Source of the DNA: Aquimarina aggregata
GTDB taxonomy: Bacteria; Bacteroidota; Bacteroidia; Flavobacteriales; Flavobacteriaceae
Length of the DNA: 64,000 nucleotides
NCBI RefSeq assembly: GCF_001632745.1
Contig: NZ_LQRT01000002.1
Location: 620,001 to 684,000 of the forward strand
Reading direction: 5' to 3'
Below, one piece after another: positions 51,934 to 62,506 of the stretch. A model generated the notes under the pieces. It searched no databases. It had not been told where the DNA came from and worked only from the letters and a program-made list of their open reading frames with translations. Position 1 is the stretch's first letter. Every line of letters starts with the position of its first letter. The translations under genes and the position numbers were made by a program.

Positions 51934-53025
51934 TTGAATAATAACATATTAGATTTTGCCATTATTGCAAGTGGAATTATAGGCTATTTTACGAGTATCT
52001 CACTAATTAGTAGTTCTTTTTATAAGAATCGTGCAAACAATTATCTCTCACTATCATTATTTTTACTAACAAGTTTAACCTTGTTAGGGTGGTTTGACAT
52101 CGAAAACACTGTTTTGGATTTTTTAAACAACCCTGTATTAGAGTATTTAGTTGCGGTTACTTTATTTTCTTATTTTCTAATTCAAATTCAACATAAATAC
52201 CTTCAAAAAAGTTGGTACAAATGGCTTTATCTTCCTTTTATTGCTTCATTTATTATAGAAACGATAGTCTATTTAGATTCTATTTTTAATATTTATAATT
52301 CGGTCTTTAATGATCTTATATTTCATGTTATGGATAATGCATCGTTTATATACAATGTATTTTTAATATTTTGGAGTAGAAAATTGGTAAAGCACTCCAA
52401 TACCATTTCAGAAGATAAAAAGCGATGGTTATTAAGGCTAAATTTTTTTATAATATGCATTATTTTAAGTTGGCTTTTATCTAACATTGAATTCTACGTT
52501 TTCGATTCTGAATATACTTCAAATTTGCTATGGATATCGCTTTCTTTTTTATCGTGGTGGATATTGTACTATGGAGTGTTCAAACTACAAATAATCGTTC
52601 AGAAAGACGAAATACATAAGTACTTAGTAACTAAAAAAGCAAATAGTACTTCGACAAAAAGAAAAATAAACAAAGCTACTGTTTCTAATATAATTTCAAA
52701 GTTATATGAATTAATGGATGAGGAAGAATTGTATAAAAACCCTCTTTTAAGTAGATTAGATATAGCCACTAGGTTAGGAACGAGTGAAAGAGATTTGTCA
52801 CAAGTCATAAATCAGGAAACCAATAAAAATGTTATTCAGTTTGTAAACGAATATCGAATCAAAGCGGCAAAAGAACTATTGCATGATCCTGTATTCAATA
52901 AATATTCTGTCGAAGCTATCGGTATGGAATCTGGTTTTAAATCAAAGAGTGCTTTTTATAATGCCTTTAATAGTAGTTTAGGAATGTCTCCAGGGGCATA
53001 TAGAAAATTTCAAAAAACCTCCTAA
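51934..53025 (+). CDS. membrane-bound AraC-family regulator
   Basis: A 363-residue protein with about seven hydrophobic segments in the first 225 residues and a C-terminal AraC helix-turn-helix pair (SRLDIATRLGTSERDLSQVI and VEAIGMESGFKSKSAFYNAF, ending MSPGAYRKF). It has the same architecture as the regulator at 8264. No ATG fits, so the TTG at 51934 is the likely start. Targets unknown. Confidence 0.87.
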   Translation: MNNNILDFAIIASGIIGYFTSISLISSSFYKNRANNYLSLSLFLLTSLTLLGWFDIENTVLDFLNNPVLEYLVAVTLFSYFLIQIQHKYLQKSWYKWLYLPFIASFIIETIVYLDSIFNIYNSVFNDLIFHVMDNASFIYNVFLIFWSRKLVKHSNTISEDKKRWLLRLNFFIICIILSWLLSNIEFYVFDSEYTSNLLWISLSFLSWWILYYGVFKLQIIVQKDEIHKYLVTKKANSTSTKRKINKATVSNIISKLYELMDEEELYKNPLLSRLDIATRLGTSERDLSQVINQETNKNVIQFVNEYRIKAAKELLHDPVFNKYSVEAIGMESGFKSKSAFYNAFNSSLGMSPGAYRKFQKTS

Positions 53026-53072
53026 TTATATATATATCAACACTAATTTTGTCGTTTATAATAAACTGGTCT

Positions 53073-54788
53073 TTACAGATCTCGTTTTTCTAGTTCTTTA
53101 ATAAAGAATGAAGGAAAGATATTTGTGATTTTATAAAATGACTTTGAAAAAGCCTCGGTAGTATTAAACCCAATATCATTTGCTATTGCTTTAATCGTAT
53201 ATTTCCTAAATTTAGGATTAATCTTTAGTTCTTCGATAGCATAATAAATTCGTAGTTCATTGATGTAATTCGTAAAACTCTTGTTTTTATACGTATTAAT
53301 TACTTTTGAGAAATACTTAGAATTGGTATCCAGTTGTTTAGCTAATTTTACTACGGTTAGATTTTTTTTCAAATATCCTTTCTTAGCTTCAAATTTTTCT
53401 AATTTTAAAAGAATATCCTGCACCACATCTTCTGGGATTGTATTATTTTTTGGTTGATCATTTTCTATTAAAATCTCTTTATTTTCTGGTGATGATGTTT
53501 TTTCAAGAAGTTCTTGAAAACGTTTTTTATACAATTTTTGTTTCTTTCGATTCCATAGAAAAAGCAGGAGTAAACAGATAGATAAAATAACAAATACAGA
53601 TATGGTTCTGTTTTTACTCTTTTCTAATGAATCAATAATACGCTGTTTTTCTAAAATTAAATTCGGTGTAGTATATTCTGCATTCATTTCACGCGATAGA
53701 TACTTAACATCATTATCCATGATACTATCTGCGATTAATAGTCTATCTATATAAAATAATTGTTTGGAAGCGTCATTTTTATCTTTATAAAATTTAATTA
53801 AAAGTTCATAACTCTTTCTTAATCCAGGAGGAAAATACTTTTCAGAAAAGGCAAGAGAATCTACTTTTTTAAGATGTTTAATGGCTAATTCGTTATTTCC
53901 TTGTTCTAAGTAAATGTTGCCCAAATAATAGTTTGTAGTAACCACGGTACCAATCCGCTTTGTTTTACTTTTAGCTACTTTTTTCGATTTTTGTATGCTA
54001 TCTAAACTAGATTTGTATTCCTTTTTTAAATAATGCGTAATGGCAGAAGCTAATAATATCCTATCATAAAGAATGCTGTCTTTACTTCTTAAGCTTAATC
54101 GCGTATTTTTTTTATTAATTACATCTGCAGCGTCAGCTCTTTTCAAATAGTTGAGGGCACTGCTGTATGCGTATAGTGACAATATGTAATCATCTTCATA
54201 GTTTTTATCTACAAGATATTTTTTTTCATAATAAACTATAACTTCTTTAAGAATTTCTATACTCTTTTCATAGGCCCCTAAGTTTTTTTGCAATAAGGAA
54301 AAGAGATATTTAATTTCGTATTTCTGATCTTCATTATTAGTGATATTTATATACCCATTAGCCTTTCCTAATTCATCCATCACTTGCTGGTACTTGCTTT
54401 GCGAGCCATTAATATTAGCCTTAAGGATATGGGATTTAGCAGGGTAAACAAAGTCATTTTTATCTTTTGAAACAGTAATACTCGAATCTAAATAAATGGA
54501 TGCTTTATCATAATCCGGAATTCTACACAGCATTCTAGCTAATAAATAGTATCCTTCTGCCTTTTTAATGGTATCGTTTTCTTTTTTTGCTTTCAAAAGG
54601 AACGCTTTTGCATAACGCTCAGCAGTTTCAATATCATTCTTAGAATCTTCAAAAATTTGAAAAAGATTTTCATAGCGTTCAGATACCAAAGAATGCGTTG
54701 ATTTTTTAGAAATACTTTTTTGAGAATGAATTTGTTGGTAATTCAATATAATCAAGAAAAGAATAATGATAGTTGCAACCTTTCTCAT
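53073..54788 (-). CDS. TPR-membrane-AraC regulator
   Basis: A 571-residue membrane regulator. Signal/anchor residues 1-22 are followed by about 350 residues of TPR-like repeats on the outside, a transmembrane helix near residue 395 (ISVFVILSICLLLLF) and a cytoplasmic AraC helix-turn-helix pair at the C-terminus (LTVVKLAKQLDTNSKYFSKV, IKAIANDIGFNTTEAFSKSF). This arrangement is common in Flavobacteriia. The ATG with complement at 54786-54788 (MRKVATIII) is chosen over one four codons upstream. Its signal and targets are unknown. Confidence 0.88.
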   Translation of the reverse strand: MRKVATIIILFLIILNYQQIHSQKSISKKSTHSLVSERYENLFQIFEDSKNDIETAERYAKAFLLKAKKENDTIKKAEGYYLLARMLCRIPDYDKASIYLDSSITVSKDKNDFVYPAKSHILKANINGSQSKYQQVMDELGKANGYINITNNEDQKYEIKYLFSLLQKNLGAYEKSIEILKEVIVYYEKKYLVDKNYEDDYILSLYAYSSALNYLKRADAADVINKKNTRLSLRSKDSILYDRILLASAITHYLKKEYKSSLDSIQKSKKVAKSKTKRIGTVVTTNYYLGNIYLEQGNNELAIKHLKKVDSLAFSEKYFPPGLRKSYELLIKFYKDKNDASKQLFYIDRLLIADSIMDNDVKYLSREMNAEYTTPNLILEKQRIIDSLEKSKNRTISVFVILSICLLLLFLWNRKKQKLYKKRFQELLEKTSSPENKEILIENDQPKNNTIPEDVVQDILLKLEKFEAKKGYLKKNLTVVKLAKQLDTNSKYFSKVINTYKNKSFTNYINELRIYYAIEELKINPKFRKYTIKAIANDIGFNTTEAFSKSFYKITNIFPSFFIKELEKRDL

Positions 54789-55080
54789 TTTATATACCAA
54801 TAGGATATTAATTTATGGATTGGAAAATGTAATATTTTCTGAAAAATAGCAATTAATTAGCATACAGATTCCACTTGTGTCCTTTATTGATAAATAATTC
54901 TTATTTATTTCAAACAAACAACTGAAATTAAACTAATTACAATATTATTAGAATTTGTTTTGACTAAATTTTACTAGGCTTATTTCGTGGAAAACAGACA
55001 GTATTGACTTGCTTTGAATTCAAATTTCCCAATATGTTTGTTTTGAGTTTAAATAAAAGTGATTTAAAAAACTATTCTTT

Positions 55081-56484
55081 ATGAATTTGAAAAACATCGT
55101 TAAAAGTACAATTTTCGGAATGATTATAACAGTTTTTTGTAGCTGTGAACCTGTAAATAACACTTTAAAAAATCAACTTAAATACGTTGATACTATAGAT
55201 TCTTTAATGATAAAATCTTATAACAGAGATTTGTTTAATGGTAATGTGCTTGTTGTTAAAAACGATACTGTTATATATCAAAAATCTTTTGGATATACAG
55301 ATGCATCACAAAAAATTAAACTTAATGATACCTCTATTTTTAATATTGGTTCAATAGCCAAAGAGTTTAATGGTGTCGCAATAATGATGCTTCAAGAAAG
55401 AGGTTTGTTAACTATAAATGATACGATTTCAAAGTTTAACTTAAACTTACCCGATTGGTCTAAAAAGGTAACGATTAAACATTTATTAAACTATACAAGT
55501 GGTATTGCCAAAATAGATTTTTTAACAACAAAAAGTGATAAAATTGCTTGGGAGATACTTCGGAAAAGTGATCACCTTTTTTTTGAACCTGGAAGTGATT
55601 TCTTGTACGACAACAGTAACGTATTTTTACAAAAAAGAATTATAGAAAGTGTTACTGGTCTATCATTTGAAGACTTTGTTACAGAAAATATAATTAGACC
55701 ATTAAAGTTAACTAACGTCGTTTTTGACCCAAAAACAGGGTACCCAAACAGAACATCTTGTTATGACGCCAATAAGGTTTCATGTCCGGAAATAGAGTTC
55801 ATAAGTGGTTGGTTATGGACAGATATAAACAACCTAAATAAATGGATTAATGCCATGAATTCTAATATATTGATAACACAAGAATCATTTGACACTTTAC
55901 TTAAAAATCCATATGTGGATGGAAAAACAGCATCTATCGGAGAGTATTTTGAAGAATTGAAACTTCAAAGACACGATGGCACATCATATAAGTTTAAGTC
56001 TGTTTATTTAAATGATTTTAAAAACAATATAACGATCATACTACTATCTAATAACGGAAACAACGTAATACCTAAAGCTCACACAATACACAATATTTTG
56101 CTAGACAAACCTTATAAATCGGTAGGTGAGGCGATTAAAAAAGAGTGTGTTAAAAATGTGGATTTAGGTATTAAAGCGTATTATAATTTAAAAAACAGTA
56201 ATACTGCAAATCAATATACATTCGATAATCCAAGAGAGTTAACTAAGCTTGGTTATGAACTGTTAGAATTTGATAGAATACAGGATGCAAGAAAAATATT
56301 TCAATTATTAATATTAGAATTCCCAAACCATGCCAATGCATATGATAGTCTAGGAGAAACTTATTTTATAGAAAAACAATACGATATAGCTTTAAAAAAT
56401 TACAAAAAAGCGGTCGAATTAGGAGGAACAAATGGTAATGCAAAAACGATGATTAAAAAGATTACTATGTTAAAAAATAAATAG
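55081..56484 (+). CDS. serine hydrolase (beta-lactamase-like) lipoprotein with TPR tail
   Basis: A 467-residue lipoprotein (lipobox VFCSC). The class C beta-lactamase/PBP4-like domain (residues 35-340) has the catalytic S-I-A-K in NIGSIAKEF and Y-D-N in FLYDNSNVF; the third box is the weak RHDGT. A TPR-like repeat (LGETYFIEKQYDIALKNYKK) closes the C-terminus. It is a relative of the hydrolase part of the gene at 34344, but with its own lipoprotein signal. Confidence 0.87.
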   Translation: MNLKNIVKSTIFGMIITVFCSCEPVNNTLKNQLKYVDTIDSLMIKSYNRDLFNGNVLVVKNDTVIYQKSFGYTDASQKIKLNDTSIFNIGSIAKEFNGVAIMMLQERGLLTINDTISKFNLNLPDWSKKVTIKHLLNYTSGIAKIDFLTTKSDKIAWEILRKSDHLFFEPGSDFLYDNSNVFLQKRIIESVTGLSFEDFVTENIIRPLKLTNVVFDPKTGYPNRTSCYDANKVSCPEIEFISGWLWTDINNLNKWINAMNSNILITQESFDTLLKNPYVDGKTASIGEYFEELKLQRHDGTSYKFKSVYLNDFKNNITIILLSNNGNNVIPKAHTIHNILLDKPYKSVGEAIKKECVKNVDLGIKAYYNLKNSNTANQYTFDNPRELTKLGYELLEFDRIQDARKIFQLLILEFPNHANAYDSLGETYFIEKQYDIALKNYKKAVELGGTNGNAKTMIKKITMLKNK

Positions 56485-56718
56485 ATATAACTATTAAGGA
56501 TTTAGTATAGTCTAATACAATTGCAGTAATAATGTTATATAGTGAAGAACATTAGAAGAATAGTTTAGATACGTTTATAGTTGAAAATATTTCAGTTATA
56601 ATTTTATATATCTCAATTTCAAAACTATTTGAGACTATTAATTCATCATAACTTTGTGATTTTTACTAAAATGATTATAAATATGATCACTTTAAATATA
56701 AATCTTTAATCAAAAGTC

Positions 56719-57573
56719 ATGAAAATTAATATGTTATTATCGATATCGAAAGTATTCTTTTTTCTCATTACTAGTATTTCTTTTTCCCAAAACAAAGAAT
56801 TAAAAGACCACATAACTTTTTATAGCTCTTTTAATGGAAAAACATCTGCCGATATCGCTATTGGTGATGCGATGATATATACAGCTGAGAATTATAATAA
56901 ATCTGATAGTGCAAAACCTGGTTTACATAACCCAGATGTTGTTTTAGCCAAAAACAAAGGTCTTACAGGTGATGCTCTTCATTTTAAAAAGGCAAATAAA
57001 TCAGCCATTTTTTATAAGGCGACTAAAAATGTTCGGTATAGTAATACATCATGGAGTGGTACTGTATCATTTTGGTTACAATTAGACCCCAACAAAGACC
57101 TAGCGCCAGGCTATTGCGACCCAATATGTATTACAGATGTTAGATATAACGATGCGGCCTTATGGGTAGATTTTACAGATCATGATCCAAGGCAATTTAG
57201 ATTAGGTGCATTAGGAGATTTAAATGTATGGAATCTAGAAAATAAAAATGATGACACCAAGTGGAATAAACGCACTGTTACGGTAAAACAACCTCCTTTC
57301 GAAAATGAAAAATGGACTCATATAGCTATTACTTTTTCAGAAGTAAATACTACCAAATCTGTATTTAAATTATACCTTAATGGTAAATTTATAGGTGAGA
57401 TAAAAGATATTAATGATCCATTTACATGGGAAGAAGAAAATGCTAAAATCATGCTTGGTTTAGGCTACATTGGTTTGATGGATGAGCTTACTGTTTTTGA
57501 TAAATCTCTAGATAACAATGAGGTAAAAACCATTTTCGAATTAAAAAATGGTATAAAAACACTATTCAAGTAA
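56719..57573 (+). CDS. LamG/concanavalin A-like domain protein, secreted
   Basis: A 284-residue protein with a signal peptide (cleaved near SFSQ) and a LamG/jelly-roll fold of the concanavalin A type. SGTVSFWLQL, FENEKWTHIAITFSE and FKLYLNGKFIGEI are the family's marks. These domains bind glycans or proteins; no catalytic domain is attached. It lies 234 bases after the serine hydrolase. Confidence 0.8.
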   Translation: MKINMLLSISKVFFFLITSISFSQNKELKDHITFYSSFNGKTSADIAIGDAMIYTAENYNKSDSAKPGLHNPDVVLAKNKGLTGDALHFKKANKSAIFYKATKNVRYSNTSWSGTVSFWLQLDPNKDLAPGYCDPICITDVRYNDAALWVDFTDHDPRQFRLGALGDLNVWNLENKNDDTKWNKRTVTVKQPPFENEKWTHIAITFSEVNTTKSVFKLYLNGKFIGEIKDINDPFTWEEENAKIMLGLGYIGLMDELTVFDKSLDNNEVKTIFELKNGIKTLFK

Positions 57574-58024
57574 TATAGATAATCTTATTTTAAAAAGGTG
57601 TGATGTAAATAGCGTATCGTACCGTGAAACGTGTTGTATAAATAGGGTAGTATATACAAAAATCCATAGTTCTACATCGTCAATTTAAGAATAGAGCTTC
57701 GATTCATAAATTAAAAACCTAAATGAATAAATTAAAGAGTTTGTTCTTTTGGATGTCTATTCATTCTTTTCATAAAAGAACACTTTTTTAACTTTTGGAT
57801 TTTTTTATTGATATTCAAAATCTTCTGTAAGTCGGTATAAAGTCGAATAAAAAGGTACAACTACCTTTTCAATACATAATAATACTAGTAAAATGGTCTT
57901 TACTATATACGTGAATTCCTTACTAAATTCCAGTTGTTTTCCTTAGAAAGTCAAGTTCAAAGCCCCCAGTTATCGCTTCTGATAATCAATAACTTATCAA
58001 GACTAACAACTAAATATTATTATC
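57574..58024. other. intergenic region with a terminator-like stem
   Basis: 451 bases without a supported gene. TGTTCTTTT at 57742-57750 pairs with AAAAGAACA at 57774-57782, followed by CTTTTTT. The 23-base loop is long, so a terminator for the LamG gene is possible but not certain. The last 60 bases hold the leader of the next lipoprotein gene. Confidence 0.4.
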
Positions 58025-59887
58025 ATGAAAAAAGTGTTATTAAAACAAATCCTCCATGTACTCGTTATCGTTTTTTCTTTTACAGCCTGCGACAAAGATG
58101 CTGATCTAATTGAAAATACTGAAAACATAAATGCCAACTATTCACATGAAAAATCCGAACCCAGTGAAATAGATCATGTTCTGGCCGAGTATACCAAAAA
58201 ATATAATGGAGAATCTGTTAAGGCCAATTTTATAGGTAGAATAATAAATGAAAACAATGAACCTATAGAAGGAGCAAGAGTTACCCTAGGAGGACAAGAA
58301 AAGGAAACCGACGAAAACGGAATTGTAACCTTTTCAAACGCTCAAGTACAACAATATTTTGCGTATATACGTGCTTTTGCTGACGGATATCTCGAAGGAT
58401 CTAGGGTTATGGTGCCTGATCTAGACAGAGGTAACCAAAACAATTTTACCATAAAGTTGTTTAAATTTAATCAAGTAGGCCGTATACACTCAAAAAAAGG
58501 AGGTAAAGTAAGTTTTAAATCCGATAAAGGTGAAGGTGTTGTATATTTTAACTCTGGATTTACTGATGAATCGGGCAACCCATATAATGGTGAAGTTGCC
58601 GTAAGCATTAATTACCTAAATCCTCTTAATCCAGATACTGCAAACACAATGCCTGGGGATTTATATGGTATTACAAGAGATTTTGACCAAGTTGCTCTCG
58701 GTTCTTATGGTATGGTACAAGTAGAACTAAGAGGAGAATCCGGAGAGAAACTACAAATCATTGACCCTGCAAAAATAATTCTACCTATACATCCTGATCA
58801 AATAGCCACTGCTGCAAACGAAGTACCGATGTGGTCTTTTAATGAACATGCAGGAGTATGGTATGAAGAAGCGATAGCCTATAAAGATGGAAACCGCTAT
58901 GTTGCAGAAGTATCGCATTTCTCTTTCTGGAATTGTGATGCTCCTTTTCCAGTTGTCAATTTTTCAGCTACTGTTATTGATGCCATAACTTCAAATCCTC
59001 TTGCAGGATTGCGTGTTGAAATTACATATAGTGGGTTTACACGATTTGCTATTACAAATGCAACAGGATTAGTAAGCGGAAAAGTACCATCTAATCAAAC
59101 AATGACTATTACCATACTTGATATTTGTGGAAATGTATTATATCTGGATCCTGCTTTTGGACCATTTACTACTACAACTAATGTTACAATTCCAATAACA
59201 CCAAATCCTCTTCAATCATTTAACTTATCGGGAACCGTTACCGATTGTACTGCTGCACCTGTAACTAATGGTTATGTTACACTTACACATACTTTATCAG
59301 GACAATTTATTACGGGTATTTCAGTAACTGGGGGTACGTATAGCTATGCCGGTATTGGTTGCACTTTACCATCAAATATTACCATTGCAGCGGTAGACTT
59401 ATCTACTGCACAAGGTTCTACAACAACTACAACCGTAAATCCGGGTGCAAATACTCAAAACATAGTAATTTGTGGTGGCTTAGCGAGTGAGTATATACGA
59501 TACCGTATAAATACAACTACAGGTCCTTATCAGTATGACTTACTACAACCTTTCGGTGCTATAAGAAATACAGGTGCGCTTGTGCAAGCATCAAATGGCA
59601 CAAGTACAACATACATATATAGTAATACATTAACATTAGGTACTGGGTATCCATTTGGTACTGGACCTAACGCTATGTTTATAGAAAATCTAAGCCATGT
59701 AAATGGTTTAAATGCAAGTGCAACTATGGCTCTTGCTACGCCTATGACCTTTGACTTAATAGCCATTACACCAGGCCCTGGAGGTATCGGTCAGTATATA
59801 TCTATTGATTTTTCTGGTAATTATGTAGATTATAACGGTGTTACAAATACTATTCAAGGTGAAGCTCGTATTTATAGGGATTATTAA
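58025..59887 (+). CDS. large cell-surface lipoprotein with carboxypeptidase-like repeats
   Basis: A 620-residue lipoprotein (lipobox SFTAC near residue 21). An N-terminal carboxypeptidase-regulatory-like domain (residues 65-150, FIGRIINENNEPIEGARVT) is followed by a region with EVAVSINYLNPLNP and ACxx-type cysteines, at least one further Ig-like repeat (FSATVIDAITSNPLAGLRVE) and another (LSGTVTDCTAAPVTNGYVT), then a Thr/Gly-rich C-terminus. Such proteins are surface-exposed in Bacteroidota and may bind glycans or other cells. No enzyme motif is seen. Confidence 0.78.
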   Translation: MKKVLLKQILHVLVIVFSFTACDKDADLIENTENINANYSHEKSEPSEIDHVLAEYTKKYNGESVKANFIGRIINENNEPIEGARVTLGGQEKETDENGIVTFSNAQVQQYFAYIRAFADGYLEGSRVMVPDLDRGNQNNFTIKLFKFNQVGRIHSKKGGKVSFKSDKGEGVVYFNSGFTDESGNPYNGEVAVSINYLNPLNPDTANTMPGDLYGITRDFDQVALGSYGMVQVELRGESGEKLQIIDPAKIILPIHPDQIATAANEVPMWSFNEHAGVWYEEAIAYKDGNRYVAEVSHFSFWNCDAPFPVVNFSATVIDAITSNPLAGLRVEITYSGFTRFAITNATGLVSGKVPSNQTMTITILDICGNVLYLDPAFGPFTTTTNVTIPITPNPLQSFNLSGTVTDCTAAPVTNGYVTLTHTLSGQFITGISVTGGTYSYAGIGCTLPSNITIAAVDLSTAQGSTTTTTVNPGANTQNIVICGGLASEYIRYRINTTTGPYQYDLLQPFGAIRNTGALVQASNGTSTTYIYSNTLTLGTGYPFGTGPNAMFIENLSHVNGLNASATMALATPMTFDLIAITPGPGGIGQYISIDFSGNYVDYNGVTNTIQGEARIYRDY

Positions 59888-59994
59888 TACAATAACTTTA
59901 TGAGTATGATTTCACATACGTATGAGTATACTTAAATTATCTCGAGGCTTAAAGATGGATTTGATATTCATTTTTAAGTCTCTTTTTATTAAAA

Positions 59995-60834
59995 CTATTG
60001 CAATCTATCATTTTTCAATCTGTTTTCGTATCTAAAAAACTGATCATCATATAATTTGTTTAATGGTATTACAACATGTTTATCATTATATGATTGTAAT
60101 TCTTGTATACTATTAAATCCTGCAGCAGTATATATTTTTTCGGCATGTTCAAAATATTGAGAAACGGGATATATATCTTTATGTAGTAGTATTCTAGAAT
60201 CTTTTATGTTAATATCTACTTGAGTAAAAACTACCATTACTATTTCTGGTTTATTGTGATAATCATTACTAGCTCGATTACAAATTTTTAATACGTCTTC
60301 TTTTCCTCCAGAATGTACTATTAAAATGTAAGGTTTATCATGAAAGGAAATAGAAGAAACTTGTTTGTTTTGTAACATGATCTGTTTAATCTTTTTAGAA
60401 TTATTTTTTATCCAGATCATATGTTCATCATACATTATTTCTAGTATAATTGTTTTCGAAAATTTAATTGCAGTTTTTACAGGAATCGCATCTAGATAGT
60501 TTTGCCATTTTAATACTCTGGAAACATAAACATATTCAAGTTTAGGAAACGCAGTGTAAACTGAGCTGAGTTCGCCTTTTATACCAAACGGAAAAGTATC
60601 AACATAAAAGGTTGTTATAGTATAAGATTCAATAGTATTTTTTATCGTGTTTGACCATTCAGCAACAGTTTCGTTCCATAAAATTTTAACAAACGTATAC
60701 GATTTAAAGTACTTAGTAAAAGTGGATGGAGTAATAATGAGTACATCATTAACTGGAATTTCTAGAATTTTTATAAGCTTACTAATACGTGTTAAATGAC
60801 CTAAACCACCTCCATGTGCATAAAAAACATGCAT
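59995..60834 (-). CDS. MurG/GT28-like glycosyltransferase fold protein
   Basis: A 279-residue GT-B-like protein. The start HVFYAHGGGLGHLTRISKLIKIL is the glycine-rich acceptor loop of MurG-type transferases, and the C-terminal IYTAAGFNSIQELQSYNDKHVVIP is their donor-site GxNS...E block. The acceptor and sugar are unknown. It is the last gene of a minus-strand run of glycosyltransferase genes, its ATG sharing one base with the upstream stop. Confidence 0.8.
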   Translation of the reverse strand: MHVFYAHGGGLGHLTRISKLIKILEIPVNDVLIITPSTFTKYFKSYTFVKILWNETVAEWSNTIKNTIESYTITTFYVDTFPFGIKGELSSVYTAFPKLEYVYVSRVLKWQNYLDAIPVKTAIKFSKTIILEIMYDEHMIWIKNNSKKIKQIMLQNKQVSSISFHDKPYILIVHSGGKEDVLKICNRASNDYHNKPEIVMVVFTQVDINIKDSRILLHKDIYPVSQYFEHAEKIYTAAGFNSIQELQSYNDKHVVIPLNKLYDDQFFRYENRLKNDRLQ

Positions 60835-61379
60835 TAAAAACCTTTTAAAACCAATTCATTAATTATAATCTTTTTTTGATCCTCAGAAATTTCAGAAATC
60901 ATATTTATTAGTAGGCTAGGAGCGTAGTTTCCCTTTATTTCTTTTGGTTCTAATCCATTTGTAGAGGTTATCGTTTGGGTATTGGATGATGCAGTATACG
61001 TTAACCTTGCCAATTTAGTATCATTTTTCACCAACTTAGCTGTATTATCGTTTACTAGTTTGATCTCATAAGGATTCAAATTTTCTTCATTGTCACTAAT
61101 TTTGATCTTAGCATCATATAATTTTATTTTCCATAAAAGTTTAGATGAAGCCGTTCTTAATTTAAAACCATCTGGTTTATATTTTATCTCATAAACTACG
61201 TTATTATTAGCATCATAAAACTTCTTTTTATCAGCCTTAGTCATTTTTGATGTGTAATTTACATCATGATTCACAGCATTTGAAGTACTAGGGTTTGTTG
61301 TATTTTTTTCTGTGTTTTTACAAGCAGCAGTAATTACTACTAGCAATAAAAGACTTATTATTTTCGTGTAAAATTTCAT
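60834..61379 (-). CDS. lipoprotein of unknown function in the glycan operon
   Basis: A 181-residue lipoprotein (lipobox ITAAC at residues 16-20) with an Asn/Thr/Ser-rich linker and a beta-rich domain of about 140 residues. I do not recognise it. Both ends are tied to neighbouring genes (one-base contact downstream, four-base overlap upstream), so it is part of the pathway. Confidence 0.7.
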   Translation of the reverse strand: MKFYTKIISLLLLVVITAACKNTEKNTTNPSTSNAVNHDVNYTSKMTKADKKKFYDANNNVVYEIKYKPDGFKLRTASSKLLWKIKLYDAKIKISDNEENLNPYEIKLVNDNTAKLVKNDTKLARLTYTASSNTQTITSTNGLEPKEIKGNYAPSLLINMISEISEDQKKIIINELVLKGF

Positions 61380-62497
61380 TTTTGTTCTTTTATACTTTTA
61401 AATATATCTAAATATTTTTTGCTTTCTTGATCTGGAGTAAATTCTTTTTCTAATCTACTTTTTAAAAGTTTAATTTTCAGTTCTAAATTAGTATTAGAGC
61501 TATTTTCAAAATTAGATAAAGCCATTAATAATGAGTTTTCTGATAACACATCAAAGATAAACGCATTATCCTGATTTAATATATCAGGAATACCTCCTGC
61601 ATTAGAAGCTAAAATAGGTATTTCTAATGCTGCTGCCTCGAAAATAACGTTAGGCATACCATCATAAATTGAAGGAATTGCAATCAAATTACACAATAAG
61701 TAATTGGCTATTAGTTCTGTCTGAGATTCTGGGACTATTATAGAATAATCAATATTTTTTGAAATCAATAACATCTCCATATGTGGCTCTATTTCTCCGA
61801 CTATACGCAAATGAACTGTGTTTGCAAATTGAGATTTTTGTAAACTAGAAATAAAGAAATCGATTCCTTTTTTTTGTTTTAAAAATCCGATTAATCCAAT
61901 GACCGTATTTTTTTTATCTGTATTTAATGCTGTCTTGTATTTTGCCGCTAATCTAATATCTGATTGTAATATTTTCCAATCTTCTATATGAATAGAATTA
62001 GGTGTGTACCACACATTAGTATTTAGCTTCATATGTTTTATGCGGTCTACCTTTTCTTTAGTAACACAAGCTATTGCTGCTGAATTCTGAATAGCATAAA
62101 GCAGATCTTGTTTTTTATTAGAAAAAATTGCAGAATCAAAATCGTTGCCTCGAAAACAAGTTACTACAGGTTTTTGCAACCAGTTTGCTATTTGTGGCAT
62201 TCCTTTTAAACATAAATTACTACCAAAACTAACTAGAATATCACTTTCTAAGATTGTTGTTTTATTCTTAATAAATGCCCATAACATATTAAGTGTATGT
62301 GAGCTGTCTTCAAAAACAGGAATGGCTGTATACTCTCCATTTACCTGAGCTTCAATACTAAATGCTTTATTTTTATTTGTAAAATGATACACATGTATCG
62401 TGTGATGCCTGCGTAAGTTACCAATAATACGATCACAACTTCTAGACATACCTCCTTTATTTGGAGGGTAATTTTCGGTAAACCAACTTATAATCAT
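61376..62497 (-). CDS. glycosyltransferase family 4
   Basis: A 373-residue GT4 enzyme: N-terminal acceptor half with the family PPNKGGMSRS loop, and C-terminal donor half with VIGLIGFLKQKKGIDFFI, the sugar-nucleotide segment PSIYDGMPNVIFEAAALEIPILAS and the GGIPDIL loop. The Glu-x7-Glu-like pair (F-E-A-A-A-L-E) is intact. I chose the ATG whose complement is at 62495-62497; a TTG three codons upstream is the alternative. Acceptor and sugar unknown. Confidence 0.88.
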   Translation of the reverse strand: MIISWFTENYPPNKGGMSRSCDRIIGNLRRHHTIHVYHFTNKNKAFSIEAQVNGEYTAIPVFEDSSHTLNMLWAFIKNKTTILESDILVSFGSNLCLKGMPQIANWLQKPVVTCFRGNDFDSAIFSNKKQDLLYAIQNSAAIACVTKEKVDRIKHMKLNTNVWYTPNSIHIEDWKILQSDIRLAAKYKTALNTDKKNTVIGLIGFLKQKKGIDFFISSLQKSQFANTVHLRIVGEIEPHMEMLLISKNIDYSIIVPESQTELIANYLLCNLIAIPSIYDGMPNVIFEAAALEIPILASNAGGIPDILNQDNAFIFDVLSENSLLMALSNFENSSNTNLELKIKLLKSRLEKEFTPDQESKKYLDIFKSIKEQK

Positions 62498-62506
62498 TCG
62501 TTTCAA